NCBI GenBank assembly: GCA_013817115.1
Contig: JACDDG010000102.1
Coordinates: 1-7,857 of the forward strand
Length of the DNA: 7,857 nt
DNA from: Parachlamydiaceae bacterium
Lineage (GTDB): Bacteria > Chlamydiota > Chlamydiia > Chlamydiales > Parachlamydiaceae
Reading direction: 5' to 3'
Made by a program: the position numbers and the translations under genes. This document shows positions 1 to 7,684 of the stretch, in pieces; the stretch's first letter is position 1; every line of letters begins with the position of its first letter. Below the pieces are notes generated by a model. It was not told the origin of the DNA. It saw nothing but the letters and a program-made list of their open reading frames with translations, and made no database searches.

Positions 1-1
1 A

Positions 2-142
2 TGTATAACCTTAATAAGGAAACTGCTATGGAAGAGAAACAGAATCACTTACAGAGGGGAAATTCGAAGAATTTCTGACACGCCACATGAATATGGTCAA
101 AGAATAAAAAAAGGCGCCTGTGAAGAACTTATAGTTTATTAA
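2..142 (+). CDS. Possible 3' end of a convergent gene (partial, 46 codons)
   Basis: Frame 2 is open from the window edge to a TAA at 140-142. It has no ATG, GTG or TTG, so if real it is the C-terminal tail of a gene starting outside the window. The translation is basic and includes ITYRGEIRRISDTPHEYGQ; I do not recognise the family. It would overlap the last 14 bases of the giant gene, tail to tail. An open frame this short can arise by chance, and the neighbouring frame 1 is also open from base 1 (ATG at 1-3) to a TGA at 76-78. The call is tentative and depends on the sequence to the left. Confidence 0.22.
   Translation, partial: CITLIRKLLWKRNRITYRGEIRRISDTPHEYGQRIKKGACEELIVY
59..75. repeat. 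Short perfect inverted repeat downstream of the giant gene
   Basis: GAAATTC at 59-65 and GAATTTC at 69-75 are exact reverse complements separated by GAA. The stem is A+T-rich and has no T-run at either side, so it is a weak terminator candidate. It could be a small operator-like dyad or chance. It lies 54 bases beyond the giant gene's stop codon. Confidence 0.4.
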
Positions 143-3100
143 AACGGCCCTTAGGATGCGATATAGAAATGCATAATACCTCCTTAATTAAAAATGTATT
201 GTTGTCTTGGAACTGCTGTGGAGCTTTTTTGAGCAAGGTCAATAATGCCTCTAATGAAGAGGGAGAAAAAGCTGCGTGCCCTTGTTTTTCGTGAAGATTT
301 AAACAATGTTTACCTAGTATCTCTAAATGATTAATAAGTTGATTGTCTCTAGTAACGTAATACCCTTCTTCAAATAATGATTTCAAGTTATTTAAATTTT
401 TTTCAAATTCATTTTCATCGTTTAAAAAGAAGTAATCGATATTGCTTGAAATCATATTATAAATAAAAACTTGCATTTTTTTTCTGGCCGCGCTTTCTGT
501 TTCACGACGAATAGAAAATTTAGAGCTAATTGTTAATAAGCAATTAACTAACTTCAAAATGAGTTGCCCAAACGTTGCTTTTACAGTTTTTGGGTATTGA
601 TGAGAAAAGAATTGCCACATTTGAAGCAATTGGTGAGATCTAGTGCTGAAGTATCCACAGGAATTAATTTCGAAAAATACATTTAAATTTTCCTCTAGCA
701 TTTCGTCATCATTAACAAAAATTTCGTTAATATTTCCATCTATTGCCGCCCAAATAGCGGGTCTATTTTTGGTTTTCCAATTGTCATTGTATATCGAAAC
801 TGGTAGATGCAGTGAACAAATGATAAAATTAGATATGGCGCTGCGGTTTACGTCCGTGATTTTCGACGAAAGTAACGTTTTAAGATGAAAAAGAAAAGTG
901 GAAGGAAAACCTAAATCATTTTTATCTATCAAATCTCTTTCTATACATTTTGGGAGGAACATAATCGCAGAGTGGTAATTAGTTGAATTATGACACTGAG
1001 CGATAGTATCTTCCATTATAGGTGTACTAAATAATTTATTTAGTAAAGTGTTGCAAAAAGTTTGAGGTAGTTCTGTAGAATTTGGGTGACTTTGGTGGTA
1101 CTTAGATAGGGAAAGGGTTTCTTCAACAAGAGAGGTTATTTGGTCAGGATAAAGGTTGTTATCGTTTACTAGAGTAGAAAATAGTTCATTAAGATTTTGA
1201 AAATTTACGTGCCAGTACTTTCTCGGAATTTTAATGAAAATAGTTAAAGCTTTTGCGGAGGAAAAAGGGTCATTATAGCTAAGCAAAGTGACGATGACAT
1301 TTTTTATGGCATTAAATTGGTTGTAAATAGTGAGCGCTATAATTGCTTGTAGCATGTTGTCATGAAGATGATCTTTCACGAAAATACAATCATTAGTGTT
1401 CTCTAATTTATTTTTCAGGGAATGAGATTCATCACCATCATTTTCTGTCTCATTTGGGTTTATTTTATGATGAATTATGAGGTTGAAAGTTTGCCAAATT
1501 TTCGGGAAATTTTTATCGCAACCTACTTTTTCCAAATTTTCAACGATACGGACAAAACATTTGTGAAAAAATTCTCTAGATAGAAGTAGAGGGCCTTCGA
1601 CTGAATTGAAAAGGCTTTCAATTAAATTATTAATCTCACTCCTGTGAGCAGATTGACTTGATTGCATTAGTTTAAGAGTCCATTCCTCTTTTAAAAATGG
1701 TCGATAATTCAAAAAGTCATCCACCATTTGAACAATTTCTTCGACATTTTTATGAACATTCAAGTTTTTTTGTTCAGTGAGAATTATTAAGCTGACGGCT
1801 GCCAGATACATAATGGCCGCTCTCAGTTTACTGTCTTTTAAATTTTGAAGTAAATAAATTTTTGAAACTATTTTCGAGTATGAGTAAAGGCATTCAAGCG
1901 AAATTTCTTCAAAAAAAGAAAATAATTTTTTGTGTATTTCTAAATACCAAGTCGAATTGCCAAAATCGAGATAGTGGCGGGTAATATTATCTAGAATATA
2001 CATTTGGCTAACCCCAAGCCACTTTAAATCTTCACAATAGTTATGAACAATTTTAGTGTAATGTTCGATGGAGGACTCAATTATTTCTTGCGGGGAGTAA
2101 ATACAATTTCTCAGCTTGCTCAATTCCACAACTTTTTTAAAGTCTAATGTCTGATTTGTTGGAAGACTTAAAATCAATTTAGATTGATTTTCGATCAGAG
2201 TGAAAATTGTTTTTGAAAATTTCGGAACTGTCTCATTAAGTGTTTTCGTAAACCATTTAGATAAAATTGCATGACCAAGTGTTACCCAGTCTTCAATATC
2301 TTCGAGAGGATTAATTTCATTTTTAAATGCATGCTCTAAAAATTTATTTAATAAAGTTATTCCTGAAAGCACATGAACGTATTCGGAACTTTCAGTGAGC
2401 AAGGTTAAAAGATTAAATCGAAGATCCACATTTTTCTGATGTTCTTTTGCATCGTTTATGGTTTCAAGTTCCGTAGAGAAAAATGTCGAGGCCACTATTT
2501 CGTAGAATTCTGTCGTTTGAATCTCTTCTTCGCTAGATAGGTTTCGTGGAAGTTTAATTGCTTCGCTTAGTAGAGTTAGTACTTCTAAAATAAAATATTC
2601 ATCTAAAGGGTAATGTAAAGCAATTAGTGAAGAAGTAAGCTTAACCTTGTCTGGCGCTTCTGAAGTGAGTACAAAGTCGATAACGTCTTTAAGATGCGCC
2701 TGAAGCTCTATTTTTTCTATTTCACGATTAAGAGTTGGCCAATTATCAAGTACTATTTGCGCAGAGACATAAGGATTTTCCTTCAAAAGACCTTTTGAAA
2801 TTTTGAAGAAAAGTTCGGCCTGTATACCTTCTTTAGGAAGATTTGGTAAGCTGCTGATTGCATTGAGCAGTGTTAGGGAATAATGTAATTGATCGATAGC
2901 AATAAAATCTTCACACCAAGAAATGAATAATTCAGTTAAATTGCTATCGGTTAAATGATCACACTTTTGCATTTTAAGTGCCACCTCTATCCATTCTTTA
3001 GCAAGACTGTAGAGTCTTAAATTAAGAAATGAGGTTGCAAGTTTTGCCGGAAGTCCCTTTTTATCGGGAACTATCTGTAATAAACTTATATCGTTTTGAA

Positions 3101-6100
3101 AACAGCCCTTTATAAGTTTGTGGAGTGTTTTAAGCTTTGAAGTATTTTTAGAGTCATTACTAAGGATTTCTGTCGCCAATCCAAGAGAAAGATCGAAAAA
3201 GTTAGTGGAGGTATTATCTAAAAGATTATGGCACTTTAAAATATAGAGATATTCAAACAAATCATCCACTTGGAATGACTTTTTCAAACTAAAAGCAATT
3301 CTCAAATGAAACTGAATAATTAAAATCTTTAAATCTTTGGTTAAAAGCTTTCTATCATGTAAAGACCATTTTAGTAAGTTACTAACAGGTGCATAGAGTT
3401 CTGCGATATTATCATCAGTGCATGATGAATTTGAGAGGTATTTCAACACATTCGTTAACAAATAGCTGGCCTCTTTACGCAGTTCAATCTCATTTTGAGA
3501 AGCTTTTATCCACAGTAGTGCAGTCGACAGATAATCAATTTTTGTACTTTCAAACCAAGAGAGCTCTGTATTTACAAGTACTTGAGAACATAATTTTAAT
3601 CTTTTTGAATTTAGGTGTAGATTTGTTTTCAGATCATTGAGGAGCAATAGGCTTAACCTTGACTGTTGCACTACAGTAGGAGCTAAATTTTTGATGACCC
3701 TTTGCAATTCACAAATGAAATCATCGTAAGGACCGCCCTGAAGACTCAATAGAGGCTGTAATAGATCGATTATAAATTCTATATATTGATTAGAATGCGT
3801 CTTTTGCAATTTACCATACTTTTGCATCGTTTTCCACAATTCCACAGTTTCTTTCACTCCAGTATTAGTATCTTTCAATGCTTTATTTAATAGATTTAGC
3901 CATAGATCTACGATTTTTGTATCACTATGAACAAAGGTTTTCTCTTCTAGCGATTTTAACAACTGCTCTTTGGCTGTCTGTATAAAATTTTGATCAATCA
4001 ATGCATTGATAAGTTGAATGCAAATTCTACGCTTATCGGTTCCATGCTGGAATTTATTTACTGAAGACTTAAAACTCTTATTTTCGATTTCAAGCATTTT
4101 TAAACTTTCTAAAGCCAACAAGACATGAATCATTAGAAATTGCGAAATTGATGTAAGGGCGATTTCGATCTGGTCGATCTCTTTCAAGCTTGGGGCCAAT
4201 CTTTTGATGTATTTTAGGGTGAAAAGATCTTTGCTAATTTTACATAGGGTTTCATCTTGAGTTGAAGCTAAGGCTATACAATTCGTTTGATAGATGTCTT
4301 TAAATAAAGACAGCGAGTTGTGTGTACATTCCTGAAGCCTAATTTGCAGTTTGTCGTTAAGAGCAGTTAAATACTGTTCTGTGTGTTTTGCAAAAGAAGA
4401 ACGAAAAAAAAGGGTTCTCATCCCCTGAAAAATCATCTCACACTTACCAGGATTTGAGGAAATGATGACTGGTAAATAGCTAATAAGAACAGTTAGCAGC
4501 ATGGGATCAATTTCAGGCAAAGCATCTGAATTTTTTGCGGGAAGTGTAAATGACCCGGTACAAACCATCAGGAGTTCGAATCCGATGCATTTAATATAGG
4601 GATGAGCATGTTTAAGGCATTCTTTTGCACAATTGATTAGAGCTGCTTTTGTAAATTTACGTTCAACATGTGGCAAATTACTTGGAACAATACGTCGTGA
4701 AAGGGGAGTCAGTTCAAAAAAAATTTTAAGTTCATCATCATGCAGTTTAAACAAAGTATCTATTGCCGCAGTAGGATTTGGGGGAAGATCAATAGATAAC
4801 AAAGGGAAATTTGAGTTTTGTGAGAGAAAGAATAAAGCTTCGTTGTCATCAATTTTGGCAGCCAGCTTTAATATTTGCAGAACCCATTTTTGGGCTTCCT
4901 CAGGTAGTCCTTGATCTAAAAGAGCTGAGGCCATCAGGAGGCACATTTGGCGAGCATGTGCTTTATCGGCCTGAAGAAGCACATTAGAATAATCGGATAT
5001 GCTTAGAGGTTGCAAATGCGAAGAGGAATTTTTAGCTTTTTGTCTGATTTCCTCTGCGATGGCAGTAAAGATTTTGATCTCCTCGACATCCGTAAGCAGC
5101 TTTTGTTTTTGAAGCTTTAAAAGTAATTTTGCTGCTTCAGCACTTTGGGAACGTAACAGAATCTTCAAGAATCGGATTCTATGCTGTAGAGTAGCATTTT
5201 CTATAGAAGCATGAAGCTTAACCGCTTCATGAACAAGCTCTGGATCGTTTGTGGAAGCCAGCGCAATGCAGAATTCCAAAAGTGGTTCATCAGAATTCGT
5301 TCTTTGCATTACACAAAAAGAAATTAATGGTGTTGTTATTTTGTGTATTTCAATTGTTTCCGGAAATCCCTTTAGGGCATTTTCTAAATTGATCAACAAT
5401 CTTAAGTAGTGCTCTTTAGCAATGAATATAAACGCTTTTGGCAAGTGTTTAATGAGAGTTTTTAATATCCATGGCTTTGGTGTTGAAAGTGCATAGAGGA
5501 GAAGTAAGTCATATCCAAGACTGTTTAGATTGTTGTGAGGGTGATCAAAGCATTTAAGAATTTCATCTGCCAGATTATCTGTAATTAGGTCAGTTGGAAT
5601 TAACCCTCGTTTGAATGGCCCTCTAGGGCTGAGATAAGAAGTCAGTTTGCTTAGACTTTGAAACTGATCGAAGGTTAATTTTAAAAGAGTTTGGATGGCC
5701 TCAAGTAAATTAAGGGGAATGGAGATGGCATAGTTCTTAAGATCAATTTTTTGAGAAATGGTCACTTCATGCCAAATGGCTTCCGAATTAGATAGTAGAG
5801 CTTTAGGTTCTGGAGTTGATTCATAAAGTTGAGGAGAAGAGTGCATGAGACATTCGTAAACGTGCAAGATATCTCTAAAAGCTTCAATAGGAACAGTGTT
5901 ATCTTCGATAGTTTCTTTAAGAGCTATTAAAAATGGAGATTTTTCTGCATTAGAGGTTGGTTTTTGCTGTTTTTCTAGATCAATAATTTCTGCCTCATAC
6001 CAACACGTTGCTTCTATCCATAAGGATCGAGGGTCTTCGTAATGGTTTTCAAGAAGCGAGATGACTGCATTAAAAACAAGGGGAATGAGGGCTAAAGGTT

Positions 6101-7226
6101 CCTTAAAATGATGGTCCTGCCACTTCTTTTTTAAAAGAGTAAACATTTCAGTTTTTGTTTTTGTGGCAATCATGATCTCAAATAATTTTCGTTCAAGCTT
6201 TGGATCCCAAAAGCTATAACCGATAGTCTTATTGGAAATATATGCTACCCAGGCTCTATCATTCGGAACATTTTTGCAGACCAATTTCTTTCCGGCCCGG
6301 GCTAGCATAGCTTCCCATCCACCGCAATATTCATGGGTTGGAATGAGTTTAGAGAGATTTAGTTCATTTTTATTGGAAATTTTGCAATTTTTTTGATTGA
6401 GTGCTTTGATAAGGGGTAGAATATTTAGCCTTAAAGCATGATGAAGGAAAAGATTTTGATTAATGTTTGAATTATGAACAAAATTACAATCTGTAGCGCC
6501 GAATGACACTAACGAAAAATTAGGAAGCACAGTCTTAGCGTTATAGAAAGTATCTCTTATTAATTTGTCTTTTTGATTAATATTTTGTTTTGTTTTTAGC
6601 ATCTTCGCAAAGAATCGCGTTCCTAGATTAATCATAAGGCCTAAATCGCCTTTATCTATTGTTGTAAGAATGTCGGTGTCAGGGGGTATGCGATCGAAAT
6701 CTGCTGCGACTGCTCCTGAGATTAGGTCCTGAATGTCTTCGATGCCGAGGGCTATGCATTGTTTTTTATAAAGTTCATTTAAGTTACGGATATAATAGCT
6801 TTTTAGGGCAGAAGGAAGAATTCCTCCGATCAAATTGATGGAGGTGAGTGTTATTTGAAAATGTTTTGGAGCCTCTTCGATTAGGTATGAAAAATAATCT
6901 AAGAGTGTAAATGTAATGTCATTTTTTCCATGAATTGGCTCTTTGAGAATTTTTATAACAGCTTGAATTTCTTCAGAAGATAATTCACCCATTGGGTAGT
7001 TCCGGATGATCTCTTCTCGGATGCATCCGTTGTCATCGACAATTTGCGCTTCTTTGGCTTTATCCCAGAACACTTCCCAAGGGGAAATAGCACCAATGGT
7101 TTTAAGTTGCGTAGAGGGCGGATGTAGGGGAGAATTTAATTCGTTAGAAGGGTGTCTTAAATAAATAGCGTTTTTAAGAACGCTGCAGGCTTCAGCATTG
7201 TCAAAAATAGAACTTTGAATATTCAT
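129..7226 (-). CDS. Giant alpha-helical repeat protein (2365 aa) with a nucleotidyltransferase-like N-terminal motif; function unknown
   Basis: The frame is intact over 2366 codons. ATG at 7224-7226 is the only reasonable start: an in-frame TAA lies 28-30 bases upstream and no alternative start codon lies between. The stop is TAA. No signal peptide is seen. The first 160 residues are mixed helix. Residues 169-186 (ISGAVAADFDRIPPDTDI) resemble the GGAVRD...DxD motif of class II poly(A)-polymerase/CCA-adding nucleotidyltransferases, keeping D183 and D185 but with Ala in place of the usual Arg-Asp. Residues about 236-275 and the GGW segment at 302-304 could belong to the same domain. From about 380 to the end the chain is leucine-rich amphipathic helices, an alpha-solenoid. 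TPR-like helix pairs occur near 754-787, 1065-1097 and 1394-1422. An acidic, Asn-rich linker lies near 1920-1950. A hydrophobic helix near 1801-1818 is probably solenoid core rather than a membrane segment. It stands alone, not in an operon. A scaffold, effector or toxin-like role is possible but unsupported. Confidence 0.93.
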   Translation of the reverse strand: MNIQSSIFDNAEACSVLKNAIYLRHPSNELNSPLHPPSTQLKTIGAISPWEVFWDKAKEAQIVDDNGCIREEIIRNYPMGELSSEEIQAVIKILKEPIHGKNDITFTLLDYFSYLIEEAPKHFQITLTSINLIGGILPSALKSYYIRNLNELYKKQCIALGIEDIQDLISGAVAADFDRIPPDTDILTTIDKGDLGLMINLGTRFFAKMLKTKQNINQKDKLIRDTFYNAKTVLPNFSLVSFGATDCNFVHNSNINQNLFLHHALRLNILPLIKALNQKNCKISNKNELNLSKLIPTHEYCGGWEAMLARAGKKLVCKNVPNDRAWVAYISNKTIGYSFWDPKLERKLFEIMIATKTKTEMFTLLKKKWQDHHFKEPLALIPLVFNAVISLLENHYEDPRSLWIEATCWYEAEIIDLEKQQKPTSNAEKSPFLIALKETIEDNTVPIEAFRDILHVYECLMHSSPQLYESTPEPKALLSNSEAIWHEVTISQKIDLKNYAISIPLNLLEAIQTLLKLTFDQFQSLSKLTSYLSPRGPFKRGLIPTDLITDNLADEILKCFDHPHNNLNSLGYDLLLLYALSTPKPWILKTLIKHLPKAFIFIAKEHYLRLLINLENALKGFPETIEIHKITTPLISFCVMQRTNSDEPLLEFCIALASTNDPELVHEAVKLHASIENATLQHRIRFLKILLRSQSAEAAKLLLKLQKQKLLTDVEEIKIFTAIAEEIRQKAKNSSSHLQPLSISDYSNVLLQADKAHARQMCLLMASALLDQGLPEEAQKWVLQILKLAAKIDDNEALFFLSQNSNFPLLSIDLPPNPTAAIDTLFKLHDDELKIFFELTPLSRRIVPSNLPHVERKFTKAALINCAKECLKHAHPYIKCIGFELLMVCTGSFTLPAKNSDALPEIDPMLLTVLISYLPVIISSNPGKCEMIFQGMRTLFFRSSFAKHTEQYLTALNDKLQIRLQECTHNSLSLFKDIYQTNCIALASTQDETLCKISKDLFTLKYIKRLAPSLKEIDQIEIALTSISQFLMIHVLLALESLKMLEIENKSFKSSVNKFQHGTDKRRICIQLINALIDQNFIQTAKEQLLKSLEEKTFVHSDTKIVDLWLNLLNKALKDTNTGVKETVELWKTMQKYGKLQKTHSNQYIEFIIDLLQPLLSLQGGPYDDFICELQRVIKNLAPTVVQQSRLSLLLLNDLKTNLHLNSKRLKLCSQVLVNTELSWFESTKIDYLSTALLWIKASQNEIELRKEASYLLTNVLKYLSNSSCTDDNIAELYAPVSNLLKWSLHDRKLLTKDLKILIIQFHLRIAFSLKKSFQVDDLFEYLYILKCHNLLDNTSTNFFDLSLGLATEILSNDSKNTSKLKTLHKLIKGCFQNDISLLQIVPDKKGLPAKLATSFLNLRLYSLAKEWIEVALKMQKCDHLTDSNLTELFISWCEDFIAIDQLHYSLTLLNAISSLPNLPKEGIQAELFFKISKGLLKENPYVSAQIVLDNWPTLNREIEKIELQAHLKDVIDFVLTSEAPDKVKLTSSLIALHYPLDEYFILEVLTLLSEAIKLPRNLSSEEEIQTTEFYEIVASTFFSTELETINDAKEHQKNVDLRFNLLTLLTESSEYVHVLSGITLLNKFLEHAFKNEINPLEDIEDWVTLGHAILSKWFTKTLNETVPKFSKTIFTLIENQSKLILSLPTNQTLDFKKVVELSKLRNCIYSPQEIIESSIEHYTKIVHNYCEDLKWLGVSQMYILDNITRHYLDFGNSTWYLEIHKKLFSFFEEISLECLYSYSKIVSKIYLLQNLKDSKLRAAIMYLAAVSLIILTEQKNLNVHKNVEEIVQMVDDFLNYRPFLKEEWTLKLMQSSQSAHRSEINNLIESLFNSVEGPLLLSREFFHKCFVRIVENLEKVGCDKNFPKIWQTFNLIIHHKINPNETENDGDESHSLKNKLENTNDCIFVKDHLHDNMLQAIIALTIYNQFNAIKNVIVTLLSYNDPFSSAKALTIFIKIPRKYWHVNFQNLNELFSTLVNDNNLYPDQITSLVEETLSLSKYHQSHPNSTELPQTFCNTLLNKLFSTPIMEDTIAQCHNSTNYHSAIMFLPKCIERDLIDKNDLGFPSTFLFHLKTLLSSKITDVNRSAISNFIICSLHLPVSIYNDNWKTKNRPAIWAAIDGNINEIFVNDDEMLEENLNVFFEINSCGYFSTRSHQLLQMWQFFSHQYPKTVKATFGQLILKLVNCLLTISSKFSIRRETESAARKKMQVFIYNMISSNIDYFFLNDENEFEKNLNNLKSLFEEGYYVTRDNQLINHLEILGKHCLNLHEKQGHAAFSPSSLEALLTLLKKAPQQFQDNNTFLIKEVLCISISHPKGRFNKL

Positions 7227-7320
7227 AAAAATATATAAAAAGATTAATAGAAGTTAAATGACATGATTGTAATGATGATGAAGGAGGTAGGATAAAAAAT
7301 CAACATTCTGTTTTTTGTTG
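7227..7320 (-). promoter_or_regulatory. Leader and probable promoter region of the giant gene, without a Shine-Dalgarno site
   Basis: Read on the minus strand, the 30 bases before the ATG are almost all A and T (ending TTTTTATATATTTTT) and contain no AGGAG-like sequence. A TATTAA hexamer lies about 20 bases upstream of the ATG, with only a poor -35 partner (TTACAA), so no promoter can be named firmly. Further upstream, plus-strand AAGGAGGTAGG at 7281-7291 means the minus-strand leader would carry CCTACCTCCTT, which resembles the anti-Shine-Dalgarno tail of 16S rRNA. Translation start by an A/U-rich unstructured leader is the simplest inference. Confidence 0.35.
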
Positions 7321-7350
7321 TTGTTAGGGAGAAAGCCAAGGGTTTATATA
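7321..7350 (+). promoter_or_regulatory. Weak candidate promoter pointing into the palindrome
   Basis: TTGTTA at 7321-7326 and TATATA at 7345-7350 are spaced by 18 bases, each matching four of six positions of the sigma-70 consensus. Transcription would begin at about 7357, almost at the left end of the palindrome, producing exactly the strand on which the stem mismatches are RNA-compatible. A+T-rich DNA often yields such matches by chance, so the call is tentative. Confidence 0.22.
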
Positions 7351-7519
7351 GTTCAAACCACATGATCCCTATGCGTAGGTGAAGGATTTCAAATGATACC
7401 ATGATGCTGTGATCAGCTACGAGTTAATAGCCTAAGCTATTGCCGAGGAGCTGAGCGCGGCAGAGTGGTATCAATTGGAATCCTTCACCTACGCATAGGG
7501 ATCATGTGGTCTGATAGTT
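7348..7519. mobile_element. MITE-like palindromic element, 160 bp, with candidate 6-bp target duplication
   Basis: The outer arms 7354-7401 and 7466-7513 are reverse complements with three differences. The terminal sequence is CARACCACATGATCCC on both ends. The whole unit 7354-7513 is symmetric about one point between 7433 and 7434, and the inner part closes in a perfect 6-bp stem (7426-7431 with 7436-7441) with a CTAA loop. ATAGTT lies immediately outside on both sides, at 7348-7353 and 7514-7519, as expected of a target-site duplication. There is no room for a transposase, so movement would need one supplied in trans. I cannot assign an IS family. Other copies in the genome would be decisive. 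Confidence 0.6.
7354..7513 (+). ncRNA. Candidate structured RNA hairpin encoded by the palindrome
   Basis: In the inner stem (7402-7425 against 7442-7465) I count 13 Watson-Crick pairs, four U-G wobbles, six G-A oppositions and only one other mismatch when the plus strand is read as RNA. Two tandem 5'-GA/3'-AG steps occur (7403-7404 with 7463-7464, and 7421-7422 with 7445-7446), a common sheared-pair motif in RNA. On the minus strand the wobbles become A-C, so the plus strand is the likely folding strand. The 45-bp outer stem 7357-7401/7466-7510 adds one wobble and one A-A. Expression is not shown; it may simply be the transcript of a MITE. Confidence 0.35.
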
Positions 7520-7617
7520 AGCAATGTGCCCGGAGCTCGAGATGGAGCGGTGCACCTCATTTGCATCAAGCAAAAGTGAAGGCATACAACAGTGTTTACG
7601 AATTTGGTGGCTTTCTC
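7520..7617. other. Spacer between the two palindromic elements; no gene supported
   Basis: It contains a small hairpin TTTGC-ATCAA-GCAAA at 7560-7574 and a bulged hairpin at 7526-7555 (GTGC/GCAC outer stem, GCTC/GAGC inner stem with loop GAGATG). A 40-codon frame begins in it at 7524 but ends inside the next hairpin and is not convincing. Nothing else is recognisable. Confidence 0.5.
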
Positions 7618-7635
7618 GCGCCCCTACCGGGGCGC
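7618..7635. repeat. G+C-rich hairpin with CCCCTACCGGGG core
   Basis: GCGCCCC at 7618-7624 pairs with GGGGCGC at 7629-7635 around a TACC loop. The core CCCCTACCGGGG (7621-7632) occurs again as its exact reverse complement at 7782-7793, and with one extra A at 7698-7710, so this hairpin belongs to the same repeat family as the island to its right. A plus-strand terminator is possible, but the following ACGTTTTG is a poor T-run. Confidence 0.6.
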
Positions 7636-7654
7636 ACGTTTTGTAATGATCCGC

Positions 7655-7684
7655 CCCCGGGTTCCGCTATCGCTGCACCCGGGG
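7655..7684. repeat. G+C-rich hairpin CCCCGGGT/ACCCGGGG
   Basis: CCCCGGGT at 7655-7662 is the exact reverse complement of ACCCGGGG at 7677-7684, with a 14-base loop. Its right half is also used by the longer inverted repeat starting at 7673, so the two foldings exclude each other. It resembles the short palindromic repeats (REP/BIME-like) scattered between genes in many bacteria; that classification is inference. Confidence 0.55.

Noticed and set aside
106..119. AGGCGCCT followed on the minus strand by seven T, resembling a terminator for the giant gene
   Set aside because: GGCGCC is a zero-loop palindrome and cannot form a hairpin; only poorly matched, bulged alternatives with CACGCC at 79-84 are possible.
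643..888. 81-codon plus-strand open frame
   Set aside because: It lies wholly antisense to the giant gene; its hydrophobic composition mirrors the opposite strand. The frames at 3389-3640 and 4633-4914 are rejected for the same reason.
1765..1826. Possible transmembrane helix at about residues 1801-1818 of the giant protein
   Set aside because: It is a single short hydrophobic stretch within a run of amphipathic helices and is better explained as a buried solenoid helix.
7263..7295. Ten-codon plus-strand frame MIVMMMKEVG containing a perfect AAGGAGGT
   Set aside because: The Shine-Dalgarno-like sequence is inside the frame and no start codon follows at a usable distance; most likely chance in repetitive ATGATG DNA.
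7354..7513. Integron attC site or retron msr-msd region
   Set aside because: No GTTRRRY/RYYYAAC core pair is present at the ends, and no reverse transcriptase or integrase gene is nearby.
7524..7646. Plus-strand frame of 40 codons (ATG at 7524, second ATG at 7542 with GGAG six bases upstream), translation beginning MCPELEMERC
   Set aside because: It is short, of unrecognised composition, and its last codons are made by the CCCCTACCGGGG hairpin, so its sequence is dictated by repeat structure. Only the ribosome-site spacing favours it.
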